Assembly (NCBI GenBank): GCA_003136255.1 | Contig: PLDT01000626.1 | Span: 1-14,425 of the forward strand | Direction of reading: 5' to 3' | Length of the DNA: 14,425 nt | From: Palsa-504 sp003136255 | GTDB taxonomy: Bacteria > Actinomycetota > Actinomycetes > Streptosporangiales > Streptosporangiaceae | In this document: positions 1 to 6,464 of the stretch, in pieces | Layout of the letters: each line of letters starts with the position of its first letter | How positions within the stretch are numbered: position 1 is the stretch's first letter | Notes under the pieces: model-generated | The model's input: the letters and a program-made list of their open reading frames with translations, nothing else | What the model was told of the DNA's origin: nothing | The model's database searches: none | Translations under genes and position numbers: made by a program

Positions 1-1280
1 ATCGCGGCCTGGCTCACCGCGGTACGCGCGGGCCGGGCAAACGGCGCGGCCTGGCCGAGACCGATCGGCCGCGGCAGCCGCAGCCGGGCGGCGAGCCGGT
101 GCACGGCGTACCCGCGGCCCGCGGCCGGGGCGCGACCCGCCGCGATCGCCTGGGTGGCGGACAGCCGTCCCGCGCGCAGCGCGGGCCCGAATGCGGCCAG
201 CACGGTCAGCGCCAGCAGCCCGGCCGGCGCGAGGACCGACGCCCACCACGGCACCCCCTGATGGCCGACGCCGTAGGCCTCGGCCGACTTGCTCAGCACC
301 GGGATGGCCAGCACGTTGCCCGCCACCACCCCGGCCACGCATCCGGCCAGGGCCGGCAGGCCGACCCGGCTGAGGTACGCGACCACGACCTGCGCCGGGG
401 TCAGGCCGATGCTCTTCAGCACGCCGATCCGGTAGTACCCGGCGACGACCGCGCCGCTGACCACGTTGGCCACGATGAGCACCGCCATGACCAGGCCGAT
501 CAGCGCGAACGCGACCACGAACGGCTCCATGATCGCGCCGTTGCTGGTGTTCTGGCTTTCCGCGGACAGCCACGGGTAGTGACCGGTCACCGTGCCCGCC
601 GGAAGTGCCCCTGTGACTTCCGCCAGGTCGGCGCCGAGCTGTGCGCTGGTGCCCGCGCTGGTGAACCGGTACAGCAGCTGCGCGCTCGGCGGCGTGCCAG
701 GCCCCTGCAGGGCGGCGATCTCGCCCGGGACAACCCAGCCGTCGGCGGTGTCGGTGACGGAGTTGGCGATACCGACCACGGTCAGCGAGGTGGCTCGGGG
801 CAGCCCGGTAATGGTCAGCCGGTTGCCGACCTGCAGCCCGCCGAAGTCCTGCGACGCCTCGTCCAGCACCACCTGGCCGGGCGCGTCCGGCCAGTGCCCG
901 GAGCTCAGCACCGCATCGTCCACCGGGCCGCCGGCCGACGCCCGCCCGGCCATGGTGAACTGACCCCAGGGCTGGCCCTGGTACTGCACCTGCACCGTCG
1001 CCTCGGCGAACGGTCCGGCCGCCGCGGTGACCCCCCGCAGGTCACGAACACCAGCCAGCTGCGTGGCGGTGGCGCGCGCCGGGTTCACGGTGACGGCCAG
1101 GTCCGCGCCGTGCTGGGCGGCGAAGGCGTGGGTGAACGGCGCGTTGCCCGCCGCCAGCAGCGCGAGGCCGAGCGTGGCCGAGGCGGTGGAGACCAGCAGC
1201 ACCATCCCGATCACGACCGCCTGTACCTTGTGCCGCATCAGCCCGCCGGTGGCGGTCCTGACCGGCCCGTACCAGCTCAT
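1..1280 (-). CDS. ABC transporter permease, FtsX/MacB-like (partial, C-terminus off the window)
   Basis: Membrane subunit of an ABC transporter. The frame opens at ATG 1280-1278, overlaps the ATPase stop as ATGA, and runs without a stop to the left edge, so about 426 residues are visible. The N-terminus reads MSWYGPVRTATGGLMRHKVQ and is followed by one hydrophobic helix (about residues 17-42). A large extracytoplasmic region of about 200 residues comes next. Three more membrane segments follow: a first after PFVVAFALIGLVMAV, a second near GLPALAGCVAGVVAGNVLA and a third near WWASVLAPAGLLALTVLAA. This one-helix, big-loop, three-helix plan is that of FtsX-domain permeases. The sequence continues past the fourth helix with a basic linker (LPRPIGLGQAAPFARPARTA), which in long actinobacterial permeases leads into a second FtsX half; that part is outside the window. 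The transported substrate cannot be told. Members export lipids, peptides or antibiotics, or act mechanically on cell-wall hydrolases. Confidence 0.88.
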   Translation of the reverse strand, partial: MSWYGPVRTATGGLMRHKVQAVVIGMVLLVSTASATLGLALLAAGNAPFTHAFAAQHGADLAVTVNPARATATQLAGVRDLRGVTAAAGPFAEATVQVQYQGQPWGQFTMAGRASAGGPVDDAVLSSGHWPDAPGQVVLDEASQDFGGLQVGNRLTITGLPRATSLTVVGIANSVTDTADGWVVPGEIAALQGPGTPPSAQLLYRFTSAGTSAQLGADLAEVTGALPAGTVTGHYPWLSAESQNTSNGAIMEPFVVAFALIGLVMAVLIVANVVSGAVVAGYYRIGVLKSIGLTPAQVVVAYLSRVGLPALAGCVAGVVAGNVLAIPVLSKSAEAYGVGHQGVPWWASVLAPAGLLALTVLAAFGPALRAGRLSATQAIAAGRAPAAGRGYAVHRLAARLRLPRPIGLGQAAPFARPARTAVSQAA

Positions 1281-1999
1281 CGCAGGGCCCCCACACCAGC
1301 GCCGGCCAGCCGTCCGTCCACGAGCCGCACGGTGCGGGCCGCGTACCGCTCGGCCAGCCCCGGGTCGTGGGTCACCAGCACCAGCGTCTGCCCGCCCTCG
1401 TTGAGCTCGCGCAGCAGAGCGCCGATCTCCTGGCCGGTGGCGGTGTCCAGCGCCCCGGTCGGCTCGTCGGCCAGCAGCACCGCGGGGGAATTGACCAGCG
1501 CCCGGGCGATGGCCACCCGCTGCCGCTGGCCGCCCGACATCCGGGCCGGATACTTGTCACGAAACGACTCCAGGCCCATCCGGGCCAGCAGCTCACCGGC
1601 CCGGGACCGGGCCTGCCGCCGGGAGGCCCCGGCCAGCTGGGCGGGCAGCAGCACGTTGTCTTCCACCGTCAGGTCGTCGAGCAGGTTGAAGAACTGGAAG
1701 ATGATCCCGACGTGGCGGGCGCGGAACCGGGCCAGCGCGCTCTCGCTCAGGGTGTCGATCCGCCGTCCCGCCACCGTGACGGCGCCGGAGGTGGGCCGGT
1801 CCAGGCCGGCGATGAGGTTGAGCAGCGTGGACTTCCCGCTGCCCGACGGGCCCATGACGGCCACCACCTCGCCGGCCGCCACGCCCATGCTGACGTCCGC
1901 CAGCGCCGGCGGGCCGCCGCCCTGGTAGGTCTTGGTCACGCCGTCCAGCTGGATCACGTCGCCCGGCGCCCCGTGGTCAATAACACTGCGTTCAATCAT
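1277..1999 (-). CDS. ABC transporter ATP-binding protein, MacB/LolD-type
   Basis: Cytoplasmic ATPase of 240 residues, the usual length for this family, powering the permease encoded just downstream. All nucleotide-binding motifs are intact: Walker A GPSGSGKST (50-58), Q-loop Gln102 in FQFFN, signature MSGGQRQR (154-161), Walker B VLLADEP (174-180) and H-loop His211 in VTHD. The wording around the Q-loop (FQFFNLLDDLTVEDNV) is typical of ATPases that pair with FtsX-type permeases. The ATG at 1999-1997 is the clear start because AGGAGG lies five bases upstream (2010-2005). The stop overlaps the permease start by four bases (ATGA), so the two are probably translationally coupled. The divergent histidine kinase across a 158-bp spacer recalls sensor/ABC modules for envelope stress or antimicrobial peptides, but no substrate can be assigned. 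Confidence 0.95.
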   Translation of the reverse strand: MIERSVIDHGAPGDVIQLDGVTKTYQGGGPPALADVSMGVAAGEVVAVMGPSGSGKSTLLNLIAGLDRPTSGAVTVAGRRIDTLSESALARFRARHVGIIFQFFNLLDDLTVEDNVLLPAQLAGASRRQARSRAGELLARMGLESFRDKYPARMSGGQRQRVAIARALVNSPAVLLADEPTGALDTATGQEIGALLRELNEGGQTLVLVTHDPGLAERYAARTVRLVDGRLAGAGVGALR

Positions 2000-2004
2000 C
2001 AGAT

Positions 2005-2010
2005 CCTCCT
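2005..2010 (-). promoter_or_regulatory. Strong Shine-Dalgarno of the ABC ATPase gene
   Basis: On the minus strand AGGAGG is followed by five bases (ATCTG) and then the ATG at 1999. It is the best ribosome binding site in the window and fixes this start. Confidence 0.85.
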
Positions 2011-2144
2011 GGGTCTGGAAACTGACGCCACCGTGTCACGCCCGGGGGGGCGGGCACACTGTCCCAGGCCCCCGAATCGAGGGTGGGGCCAGCACCACCC
2101 CCGATGGTGAAACGGGCTGGATGGGCAGGCCAGGCCGGGTCGCC

Positions 2145-2150
2145 TACGGT
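2145..2150 (+). promoter_or_regulatory. Putative -10 box for a near-leaderless histidine kinase transcript
   Basis: TACGGT fits the actinobacterial TAnnnT -10 pattern and ends seven bases before the ATG at 2158. Transcription would then begin at or next to the start codon. The GGGAGG at 2151-2156 is only one base from the ATG, too close to work as a normal ribosome binding site. No convincing -35 box was seen. Confidence 0.45.
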
Positions 2151-2157
2151 GGGAGGC

Positions 2158-3447
2158 ATGGCCACCCTCGTCCAGCCTCAAGACCCGCCCGCCGGGTCGC
2201 GAGCCCTCCGGCCCTGGTCGCGGCCGGCTTGGCGGCAGGCCCTCTACCTGACCGGGAGCATCCCGGTCCTGCTCGCCGCGCCGGTCGTGGTGGCCGCGGG
2301 CTTGCTGCACCCGCCGAAGTGGGCGCTGCCGATCCTGGCCCTCGTCGTCGTGTTCCTCGCGACGCCCGCGCTCACCGCGATGCAGCGGTACCGCCTGCGC
2401 GCCACCGCCGGGGTAGACATACCGCCCCCGCCGCCCATCGAGCACCGCTGGACTAAGGCCGGCCTGGAAGCCTACGCCCGCTCGCCGGCCACCTGGCGCC
2501 AGCTCGGCTACCACCTGGTGGCCGCTCCGGTGCTGGCCGCGGCCGCGGCCGCCGCTGTCGCGGCGTGGCTGGCGGGCCTGGCCGCCACCGGCGTCTACGT
2601 CTACGCGTGGGGACTGGCGCCGCCGAGCCTGCTGACCCACGGCACATCCTGGCCGCCCGAGTTCCTGCACCGGACGCCCATCCCGCTGGACGTCTGGCTG
2701 ACCCTGGGCGGGCTCGTGCTGCTGACCGCGGCGCCGCGCCTCACCGCCGCGGTCGCGGCGCTGGACGCAGCAGCCGCGCGGGCCCTGCTCGGTCCCAGCC
2801 GCGCGCAGGAACTGGAACACCAGGTGGAACGCCTGACCCAGACCCGGACCGGCGCGGTCGACGCGGCCGACGCCGAGCGGCGGCGCCTGGAGCGGGACCT
2901 GCACGACGGTACCCAGCAGCGGCTGGTCGCGCTGGCCATGAACCTGGGCCTGGCGCGGATCCAGGCCCGGACCGCCGAGCAGGCCCAGGAGGCCCTGGCC
3001 GAAGCCCACGAGGACGCCAAGGCGGCCCTGGCCGAACTCCGCAACCTGGTCCGCGGCCTGCACCCGGCCGTGCTGGAGGACCGGGGCCTGGACGCGGCCC
3101 TGTCCGGGGTGGCGGCGCGGATGGCGATCCCGGTCCGGCTGACCGTGGACCTGCCCCGCCGCCCGTCGGCCACGATCGAGGCGGTGGCGTACTTCGTGGT
3201 GTCCGAGAGCCTGACCAACATCACCAAGCACGCCCAGGCCAGCCAGGCCGAGGTGGTCGTGCAGCGGGCCGGCGACCGGTTGCATATCATCGTCAGCGAC
3301 GACGGCGCGGGCGGCGCCGACCCGGCCCGTGGCACCGGCCTGGCCGGGCTGGCCATGCGCGCCGCGTCGGTCGACGGCACGTTCGAGATCGCCAGCCCGC
3401 CCGGCGGCCCGACCCTGATCACCGTGGACCTGCCCTGCGCACGCTAG
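2158..3447 (+). CDS. Membrane sensor histidine kinase, NarL/DesK type (HisKA_3)
   Basis: Two-component sensor kinase of 429 residues. Hydrophobic segments lie near residues 30-50, 55-73, 119-143 and 178-194, forming a membrane sensor region. A short coiled coil (about 214-240) leads to the HisKA_3 dimerisation helix ERDLHDGTQQRLVALAMNL with phospho-acceptor His249. The HATPase domain has an N-box with Glu350 and Asn354 (SESLTNITKHA), a G1 box DDGAGG (381-386) and a G2 box GTGLAGL (392-398). The first in-frame start is at 2083, but ATG 2158 gives a sensible N-terminus (MATLVQPQDPP) and has a -10-like box at leaderless distance, so I prefer it. Kinases of this class normally sit beside a LuxR-type response regulator. 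None is present: the next gene is convergent and encodes an acyl-CoA ligase. The divergent ABC operon may be its target, but that is inference. The ligand is unknown. Confidence 0.92.
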   Translation: MATLVQPQDPPAGSRALRPWSRPAWRQALYLTGSIPVLLAAPVVVAAGLLHPPKWALPILALVVVFLATPALTAMQRYRLRATAGVDIPPPPPIEHRWTKAGLEAYARSPATWRQLGYHLVAAPVLAAAAAAAVAAWLAGLAATGVYVYAWGLAPPSLLTHGTSWPPEFLHRTPIPLDVWLTLGGLVLLTAAPRLTAAVAALDAAAARALLGPSRAQELEHQVERLTQTRTGAVDAADAERRRLERDLHDGTQQRLVALAMNLGLARIQARTAEQAQEALAEAHEDAKAALAELRNLVRGLHPAVLEDRGLDAALSGVAARMAIPVRLTVDLPRRPSATIEAVAYFVVSESLTNITKHAQASQAEVVVQRAGDRLHIIVSDDGAGGADPARGTGLAGLAMRAASVDGTFEIASPPGGPTLITVDLPCAR

Positions 3448-3449
3448 GC

Positions 3450-3485
3450 CGGCCGCCGTCCATCTTTAATTCGGCCGAACGGCCG
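3450..3485. terminator. Possible bidirectional terminator between convergent genes
   Basis: The 62-bp gap between the converging kinase and paaK genes holds three CGGCCG blocks (3450-3455, 3472-3477, 3480-3485) and the perfect palindrome TTCGGCCGAA (3470-3479) beside the short AT-rich run CTTTAAT. Several GC-rich hairpins can form, but there is no U-tract, so termination is only plausible. Confidence 0.25.
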
Positions 3486-3509
3486 TGGTGCTCGCCCCCG
3501 GCCGACCGG

Positions 3510-4832
3510 TCAGCGGTTCCGTTGATCGACCACCCGGCGCATCTTGCCCGCCGACCGCTCGATCGTGTCCGGGTCGCCCACCACGACCTGGACCCGGACG
3601 CCCACGTGGTCGTGGACCTGGGCGGCCAGCGTCCGCGCCGCCGCGGCCCGCTGCTCCTCGCCCAGCCCGGCCCGCGCCTCGACCTGCACGGTCAGCTCGT
3701 CCAGGTGGTCCCGCGAGGTGAGCACGAGCTGGAAGTGCGGGGCCAGGCCCGGGACCCGGAGCAGGACCTCCTCGACCTGGGTCGGGAACACGTTGACCCC
3801 GCGCAGCACGATCATGTCGTCGGACCGGCCGGTGACCCGCTCCATCCGCCGGTGCGCGGGCCGGGCGGTGCCCGGCAGCAGCCGGGTCAGGTCCTTGGTC
3901 CGGTACCGGATCAGCGGCATGGCCTGCTTGGTCAGCGAGGTGAACACGATCTCGCCGCGTTCGCCCGCGGGCGCGGGCGCGCCGGTCAGCGGGTCGATCA
4001 GCTCGGGGTAGAAGTGGTCCTCCCAGATGGTCAGGCCGTCCTTGGTCTCCACGCACTCCACGGACACGCCCGGCCCCATCACCTCGGACAGCCCGTAGAT
4101 GTCCACCGCGTGCAGCCCGGCCCGCTCCTCCAGCTCGGCCCGCATCTGTTCGGTCCACGGCTCGGCGCCGAAGATGCCGATCTCCAGCGAGCTCTCCCGC
4201 GCGGAAAGCCCGGCCCGGTCGAACTCGTCCAGGATGGTCAGCATGTAGGTCGGCGTGACCATGATCACCCGCGGCCGCAGGTCCGCGATCAGCCGTACCT
4301 GGCGCCCGGTCACGCCGCCCGAGGCGGGGATGACCGTGCAGCCCAGCCGCTCGGCGCCGTAGTGGGCGCCCAGCCCGCCGGTGAACAGCCCGTACCCGTA
4401 GGCCACGTGCACCATGTCGCCGGGCCGCCCGCCCGCCGCCCGGATCGACCGGGCCATCAGGCCCGACCAGGTGTCGAGGTCGGGCTGGGTGTACCCCACC
4501 ACGGTGGGCTGCCCGGTGGTCCCGCTCGAGGCGTGGATCCGCCGGAGCTCGGCCACCGGGACCGCGAACATGCCGGTCGGGTAGTTCGCCCGCAGGTCGT
4601 CCTTGGTCGTGACCGGGAAGGAGGCCAGGTCCTCCAGCGAGCGGCAGTCCTGCGGGCTCACCCCCGCCGCGTCGAACTTCTTCCGGTAGAACGGGACGTT
4701 GGCGTAGGCGTGCCGTAGCGTCCAGCGCAGCCGGTCCAGCTGCAGCGCCCGGAGCTCGTCGGCCGACATCCGCTCGGCCGGATCCAGCTCCCCGGCGGTC
4801 GGCGCCACGCCCAGCTGCGTCACTGGCCTCAT
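3510..4832 (-). CDS. paaK: Phenylacetate-CoA ligase (PaaK-type AMP-forming ligase)
   Basis: Adenylate-forming enzyme of 440 residues, the normal PaaK length. The family activates phenylacetate, or a related aryl acid, to its CoA thioester through an acyl-AMP intermediate in the cytoplasm, the first step of the paa catabolic route. Visible motifs: P-loop SSGTTGQPT (102-110), FGAEPW (221-226), DIYGLSEVMGPG (244-255), hinge-region RYRTKDL (309-315), GRSDDMIVLRGVNVFP (335-350), and C-terminal catalytic Lys430 in RSAGKMRR. Tyr-Gly-Leu-Ser-Glu with GPG is characteristic of PaaK rather than of general acyl-CoA synthetases. The ATG at 4832-4830 starts MRPVTQLGVAP, two bases after an NN run that separates it from ybaK upstream. 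No paaABCDE or ring-opening gene is visible, so this may be a stand-alone aryl-CoA ligase; other aromatic acids remain possible substrates. Confidence 0.93.
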   Translation of the reverse strand: MRPVTQLGVAPTAGELDPAERMSADELRALQLDRLRWTLRHAYANVPFYRKKFDAAGVSPQDCRSLEDLASFPVTTKDDLRANYPTGMFAVPVAELRRIHASSGTTGQPTVVGYTQPDLDTWSGLMARSIRAAGGRPGDMVHVAYGYGLFTGGLGAHYGAERLGCTVIPASGGVTGRQVRLIADLRPRVIMVTPTYMLTILDEFDRAGLSARESSLEIGIFGAEPWTEQMRAELEERAGLHAVDIYGLSEVMGPGVSVECVETKDGLTIWEDHFYPELIDPLTGAPAPAGERGEIVFTSLTKQAMPLIRYRTKDLTRLLPGTARPAHRRMERVTGRSDDMIVLRGVNVFPTQVEEVLLRVPGLAPHFQLVLTSRDHLDELTVQVEARAGLGEEQRAAAARTLAAQVHDHVGVRVQVVVGDPDTIERSAGKMRRVVDQRNR

Positions 4833-4834
4833 CC

Positions 4835-4836
4835 NN
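4835..4836. other. Assembly gap (NN) between ybaK and paaK
   Basis: Two undetermined bases sit exactly where ybaK should end and paaK begin. Read literally, they fuse the two genes into one open frame of 597 codons. If the true insert has 3k+1 bases, the ybaK frame would end GGA-TGA with its stop overlapping the paaK ATG as ATGA, the junction style used elsewhere in the window. The true gap length is unknown. Confidence 0.8.
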
Positions 4837-5303
4837 ATGCTAGCCACGGTCGCGCTGGCCGCCCGGATCAGGTCGCCGGGGGCGAGCTCGATCTCCAGCC
4901 CGCGCCGGCCGCCGCTGCAGAACACCGTGCCGAACGCCAGCGCCGACGCGTCCAGCACCACGGGCAGCCGCTTGCGCTGGCCGACCGGGGAGATGCCGCC
5001 CGCCACGTACCCGGTGGCTCGTTCGGCCGCCGCCACCTCCGCCATCACGGCCCGCTTGCCGCCCGCGGCGGCGGCCAGCGCCTTGAGGTCGAGCTGGCCC
5101 TCGACCGGGACGACCCCGGCCACCAAGTCACCGTCCACCGAAGCGATCAGCGTCTTGAACACCCGGTCCGCGGATACCCCCAGCGCCTCGCTGGCCTCCC
5201 GCCCGTACGAGGCGGCCCGCGGGTCGTGCGCGTACTCGTGCACGGTGAACGCGATCCCGGCCCGCTCCAGCGCCACCGTCGCCGTCGTCCCGCGTCCCGC
5301 CAC
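4837..5303 (-). CDS. ybaK: Cys-tRNA(Pro)/aminoacyl-tRNA deacylase, YbaK family (last residues lost in gap)
   Basis: Trans-editing protein that hydrolyses mischarged tRNA, classically Cys-tRNA(Pro), in the cytoplasm. About 155 residues are visible, essentially the full family length (about 160). Family marks: the N-terminal VHEYAHDP segment (21-28), conserved Lys50 in DRVFKTLI matching the catalytic lysine of YbaK, and the signature GYVAGGISPVGQRKRLP (98-114) followed by FCSGGRRGLEIELAPGDLI (128-146). The start is GTG 5303-5301, because a TAGCGT -10-like box lies six bases before it, implying a leaderless mRNA. The 3' end runs into the NN gap without a stop, so the final residues are missing. 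It is probably co-transcribed with paaK downstream. I see no functional link between them beyond a shared transcript. Confidence 0.9.
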
Positions 5304-5309
5304 GACCTC

Positions 5310-5315
5310 ACGCTA
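5310..5315 (-). promoter_or_regulatory. Putative -10 box of leaderless ybaK transcript
   Basis: On the minus strand TAGCGT is followed by six bases (GAGGTC) and the GTG start at 5303. The spacing fits leaderless transcription. GAGG is too near the GTG to be a good ribosome binding site. The -35 region is not recognisable. Confidence 0.5.
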
Positions 5316-5367
5316 TGGCATGTGACCAGTCAGCGAAAATCATTAGGCGCCCCGTCTGGCCGCTCCG

Positions 5368-5373
5368 CATAGT
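5368..5373 (+). promoter_or_regulatory. Putative -10 box of leaderless transcript for the gene at 5380
   Basis: CATAGT is followed by six bases (GGGGAT) and ATG 5380. It mirrors the ybaK box across the 76-bp divergent spacer, so both genes seem to start transcription at or next to their start codons. Confidence 0.45.
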
Positions 5374-5379
5374 GGGGAT

Positions 5380-5913
5380 ATGCGCGTCAGGTTTCCCCGG
5401 CTCCCGGACCACGAGCGCGCCTACGCCCTGGTCGAGCGCGACGACGGAGCCGTGTACCGGCGGTACGGCGGCCCGGCCGGCCCCCGGCTGCCGCACGAGA
5501 TCGTGGACTTCGTGGTGGAGCGCGAGCTGCGCATCGGGGACGGCACCTGGGCCGCCGTCGCGGCGGGCCGGACCAGCGTCCGCCAGCCGGGCCTGCGCGC
5601 TGCCTTGCTGGCCGACCTGGTCGAGTGCGTGGCCGGCCTGGACCACCCGTCCGACACCCAGATCCTGACCCTGGCCGCGACCAAGCTGGCCGTCCTCCCG
5701 GCCGCCGACGCGGCGGTCGAACCGGCCGAGATCGCGGCCGCCGCCCAGGCCCTGCAGGTCGAAGCGGCCCGCTGGGCGCGGCTCCGGGTCGGGGAGGAAC
5801 TCAGCTACGACTGGCCGCGCGCCGCGCGCGCGGCGCAGGCCCGCCGGGCCCGGGTGCGTAAGCCACGTATCGTTCGGTCATATCGGAAGAGAGAGGGGCG
5901 CAGGCCGGCATGA
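5380..5913 (+). CDS. Conserved-looking protein of unknown function
   Basis: Predicted soluble protein of 177 residues with no signal peptide or membrane helix. I do not recognise a named domain. The N-terminal half (YALVERDDGAVYRRYGG, then LPHEIVDFVVEREL and a GTWAAVAAG segment, about residues 15-65) resembles a pattern I have met in uncharacterised actinobacterial proteins, with a conserved Pro-His pair and Val-Glu-Arg-Glu-Leu. The middle (about 70-120) is alanine-rich and helical. The C-terminus (about 148-177) is strongly basic (RAAQARRARVRKPRIVRSYR), which might bind nucleic acid or another polyanion. The ATG 5380 start is supported by a leaderless-type -10 box. The stop overlaps the acetyltransferase start as ATGA, so the two are expected to be made together. 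The gene is probably real, given its codon bias and tight coupling; its function is unknown. Confidence 0.72.
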   Translation: MRVRFPRLPDHERAYALVERDDGAVYRRYGGPAGPRLPHEIVDFVVERELRIGDGTWAAVAAGRTSVRQPGLRAALLADLVECVAGLDHPSDTQILTLAATKLAVLPAADAAVEPAEIAAAAQALQVEAARWARLRVGEELSYDWPRAARAAQARRARVRKPRIVRSYRKREGRRPA

Positions 5914-6458
5914 TCGAACGGCCAGAAGACCTCCTCGTCCACGGTCCGGTCACCTTGCGGCGGCACCGGGAGGACGACCTGGACGCCGTGTTCGCGGCGG
6001 TGACCGAGTCCCTGGATCACCTGCGCCCGTGGATGCCCTGGGCGGCCGGTTACACCCGGCAGGCCGCGGCCGAGTTCGTGGCCAAGTCGGCGCAGGCCTG
6101 GGCGGACGGCTCGGAATACGGTTACGCGATCATCGCCGACGGCACGCTGGCCGGCGGCTGCAGCCTGATGGACCGGATCGGGCCGGGCGGCCTGGAGATC
6201 GGCTACTGGGTGCACCGGGCCTGGACCCGCCGCGGCCTGGCCACCGCGGCGTCGGCGGCGCTGGTGCAAGCGGCGTTCGGCCTGCCCGGCGTGGACCGGG
6301 TGGAGATCGTGCACGATGAGCTCAACGTGGCCAGCGCCGGGGTGCCGCGCAAGCTCGGTTTCACCGAGGTCGAGCGGCGCCCCCTCGACCTGCCTCCGGC
6401 CGCGGGGACGGGCGTCGGGGTGGTCTGGCGGCTGACCCGGGAGCGTCCGGTAGCGTAG
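5910..6458 (+). CDS. GNAT family N-acetyltransferase (RimJ/RimL-like)
   Basis: Acetyl-CoA-dependent N-acetyltransferase of 182 residues, typical for the RimJ/RimL (Acetyltransf_3) branch. The N-terminus LVHGPVTLRRHREDDLDAVF (9-28) is the usual first strand and helix. The SLDHLRPWMPW stretch (34-44) is highly characteristic of this branch. Beta-4 IGYWVH (97-102) leads into the acetyl-CoA pyrophosphate loop RRGLAT (107-112), matching R/Q-x-x-G-x-G/A. The C-terminal motif N139-V-A-S-A-G-V-P-R-K-L-G-F ends at 151. The family consensus there is N..S..v..klGF, so it fits. Substrates may be a ribosomal protein N-terminus, a drug or a small amine, and cannot be decided. The start ATG overlaps the preceding stop; a purine-rich GAGAGAGGGG lies upstream and could serve as a weak ribosome binding site. 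Confidence 0.9.
   Translation: MIERPEDLLVHGPVTLRRHREDDLDAVFAAVTESLDHLRPWMPWAAGYTRQAAAEFVAKSAQAWADGSEYGYAIIADGTLAGGCSLMDRIGPGGLEIGYWVHRAWTRRGLATAASAALVQAAFGLPGVDRVEIVHDELNVASAGVPRKLGFTEVERRPLDLPPAAGTGVGVVWRLTRERPVA
6451..6456 (+). promoter_or_regulatory. Putative -10 box before the cytosine deaminase gene
   Basis: TAGCGT, the same hexamer as at the ybaK start, ends eight bases before ATG 6465 and overlaps the acetyltransferase stop codon. It would give a transcript with almost no leader. With only six bases between the genes, read-through from the acetyltransferase gene is equally possible. Confidence 0.35.
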
Positions 6459-6464
6459 GCCGGC

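Noticed and set aside
99..1928. 609-codon plus-strand frame opposite the ABC transporter genes
   Set aside because: The minus strand encodes a clear ABC ATPase and FtsX permease; this frame is their shadow.
2025..2045. Possible operator TGAC-N8-GTCA in the ABC/kinase divergent spacer
   Set aside because: Only four bases per arm match and there is no second copy; likely chance.
2083..2157. Longer N-terminus for the membrane histidine kinase starting at 2083
   Set aside because: The extra 25 residues look like promoter DNA translated, and a -10-like box lies just before ATG 2158.
2565..4718. 717-codon plus-strand frame spanning the kinase and the antisense of paaK
   Set aside because: It runs through two convergent genes whose own frames carry intact catalytic motifs; its product is Arg/Pro/Gly-rich and meaningless.
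3510..5303. Single YbaK-PaaK fusion protein
   Set aside because: The join depends entirely on two Ns at the exact boundary between two full-length, well-known proteins.
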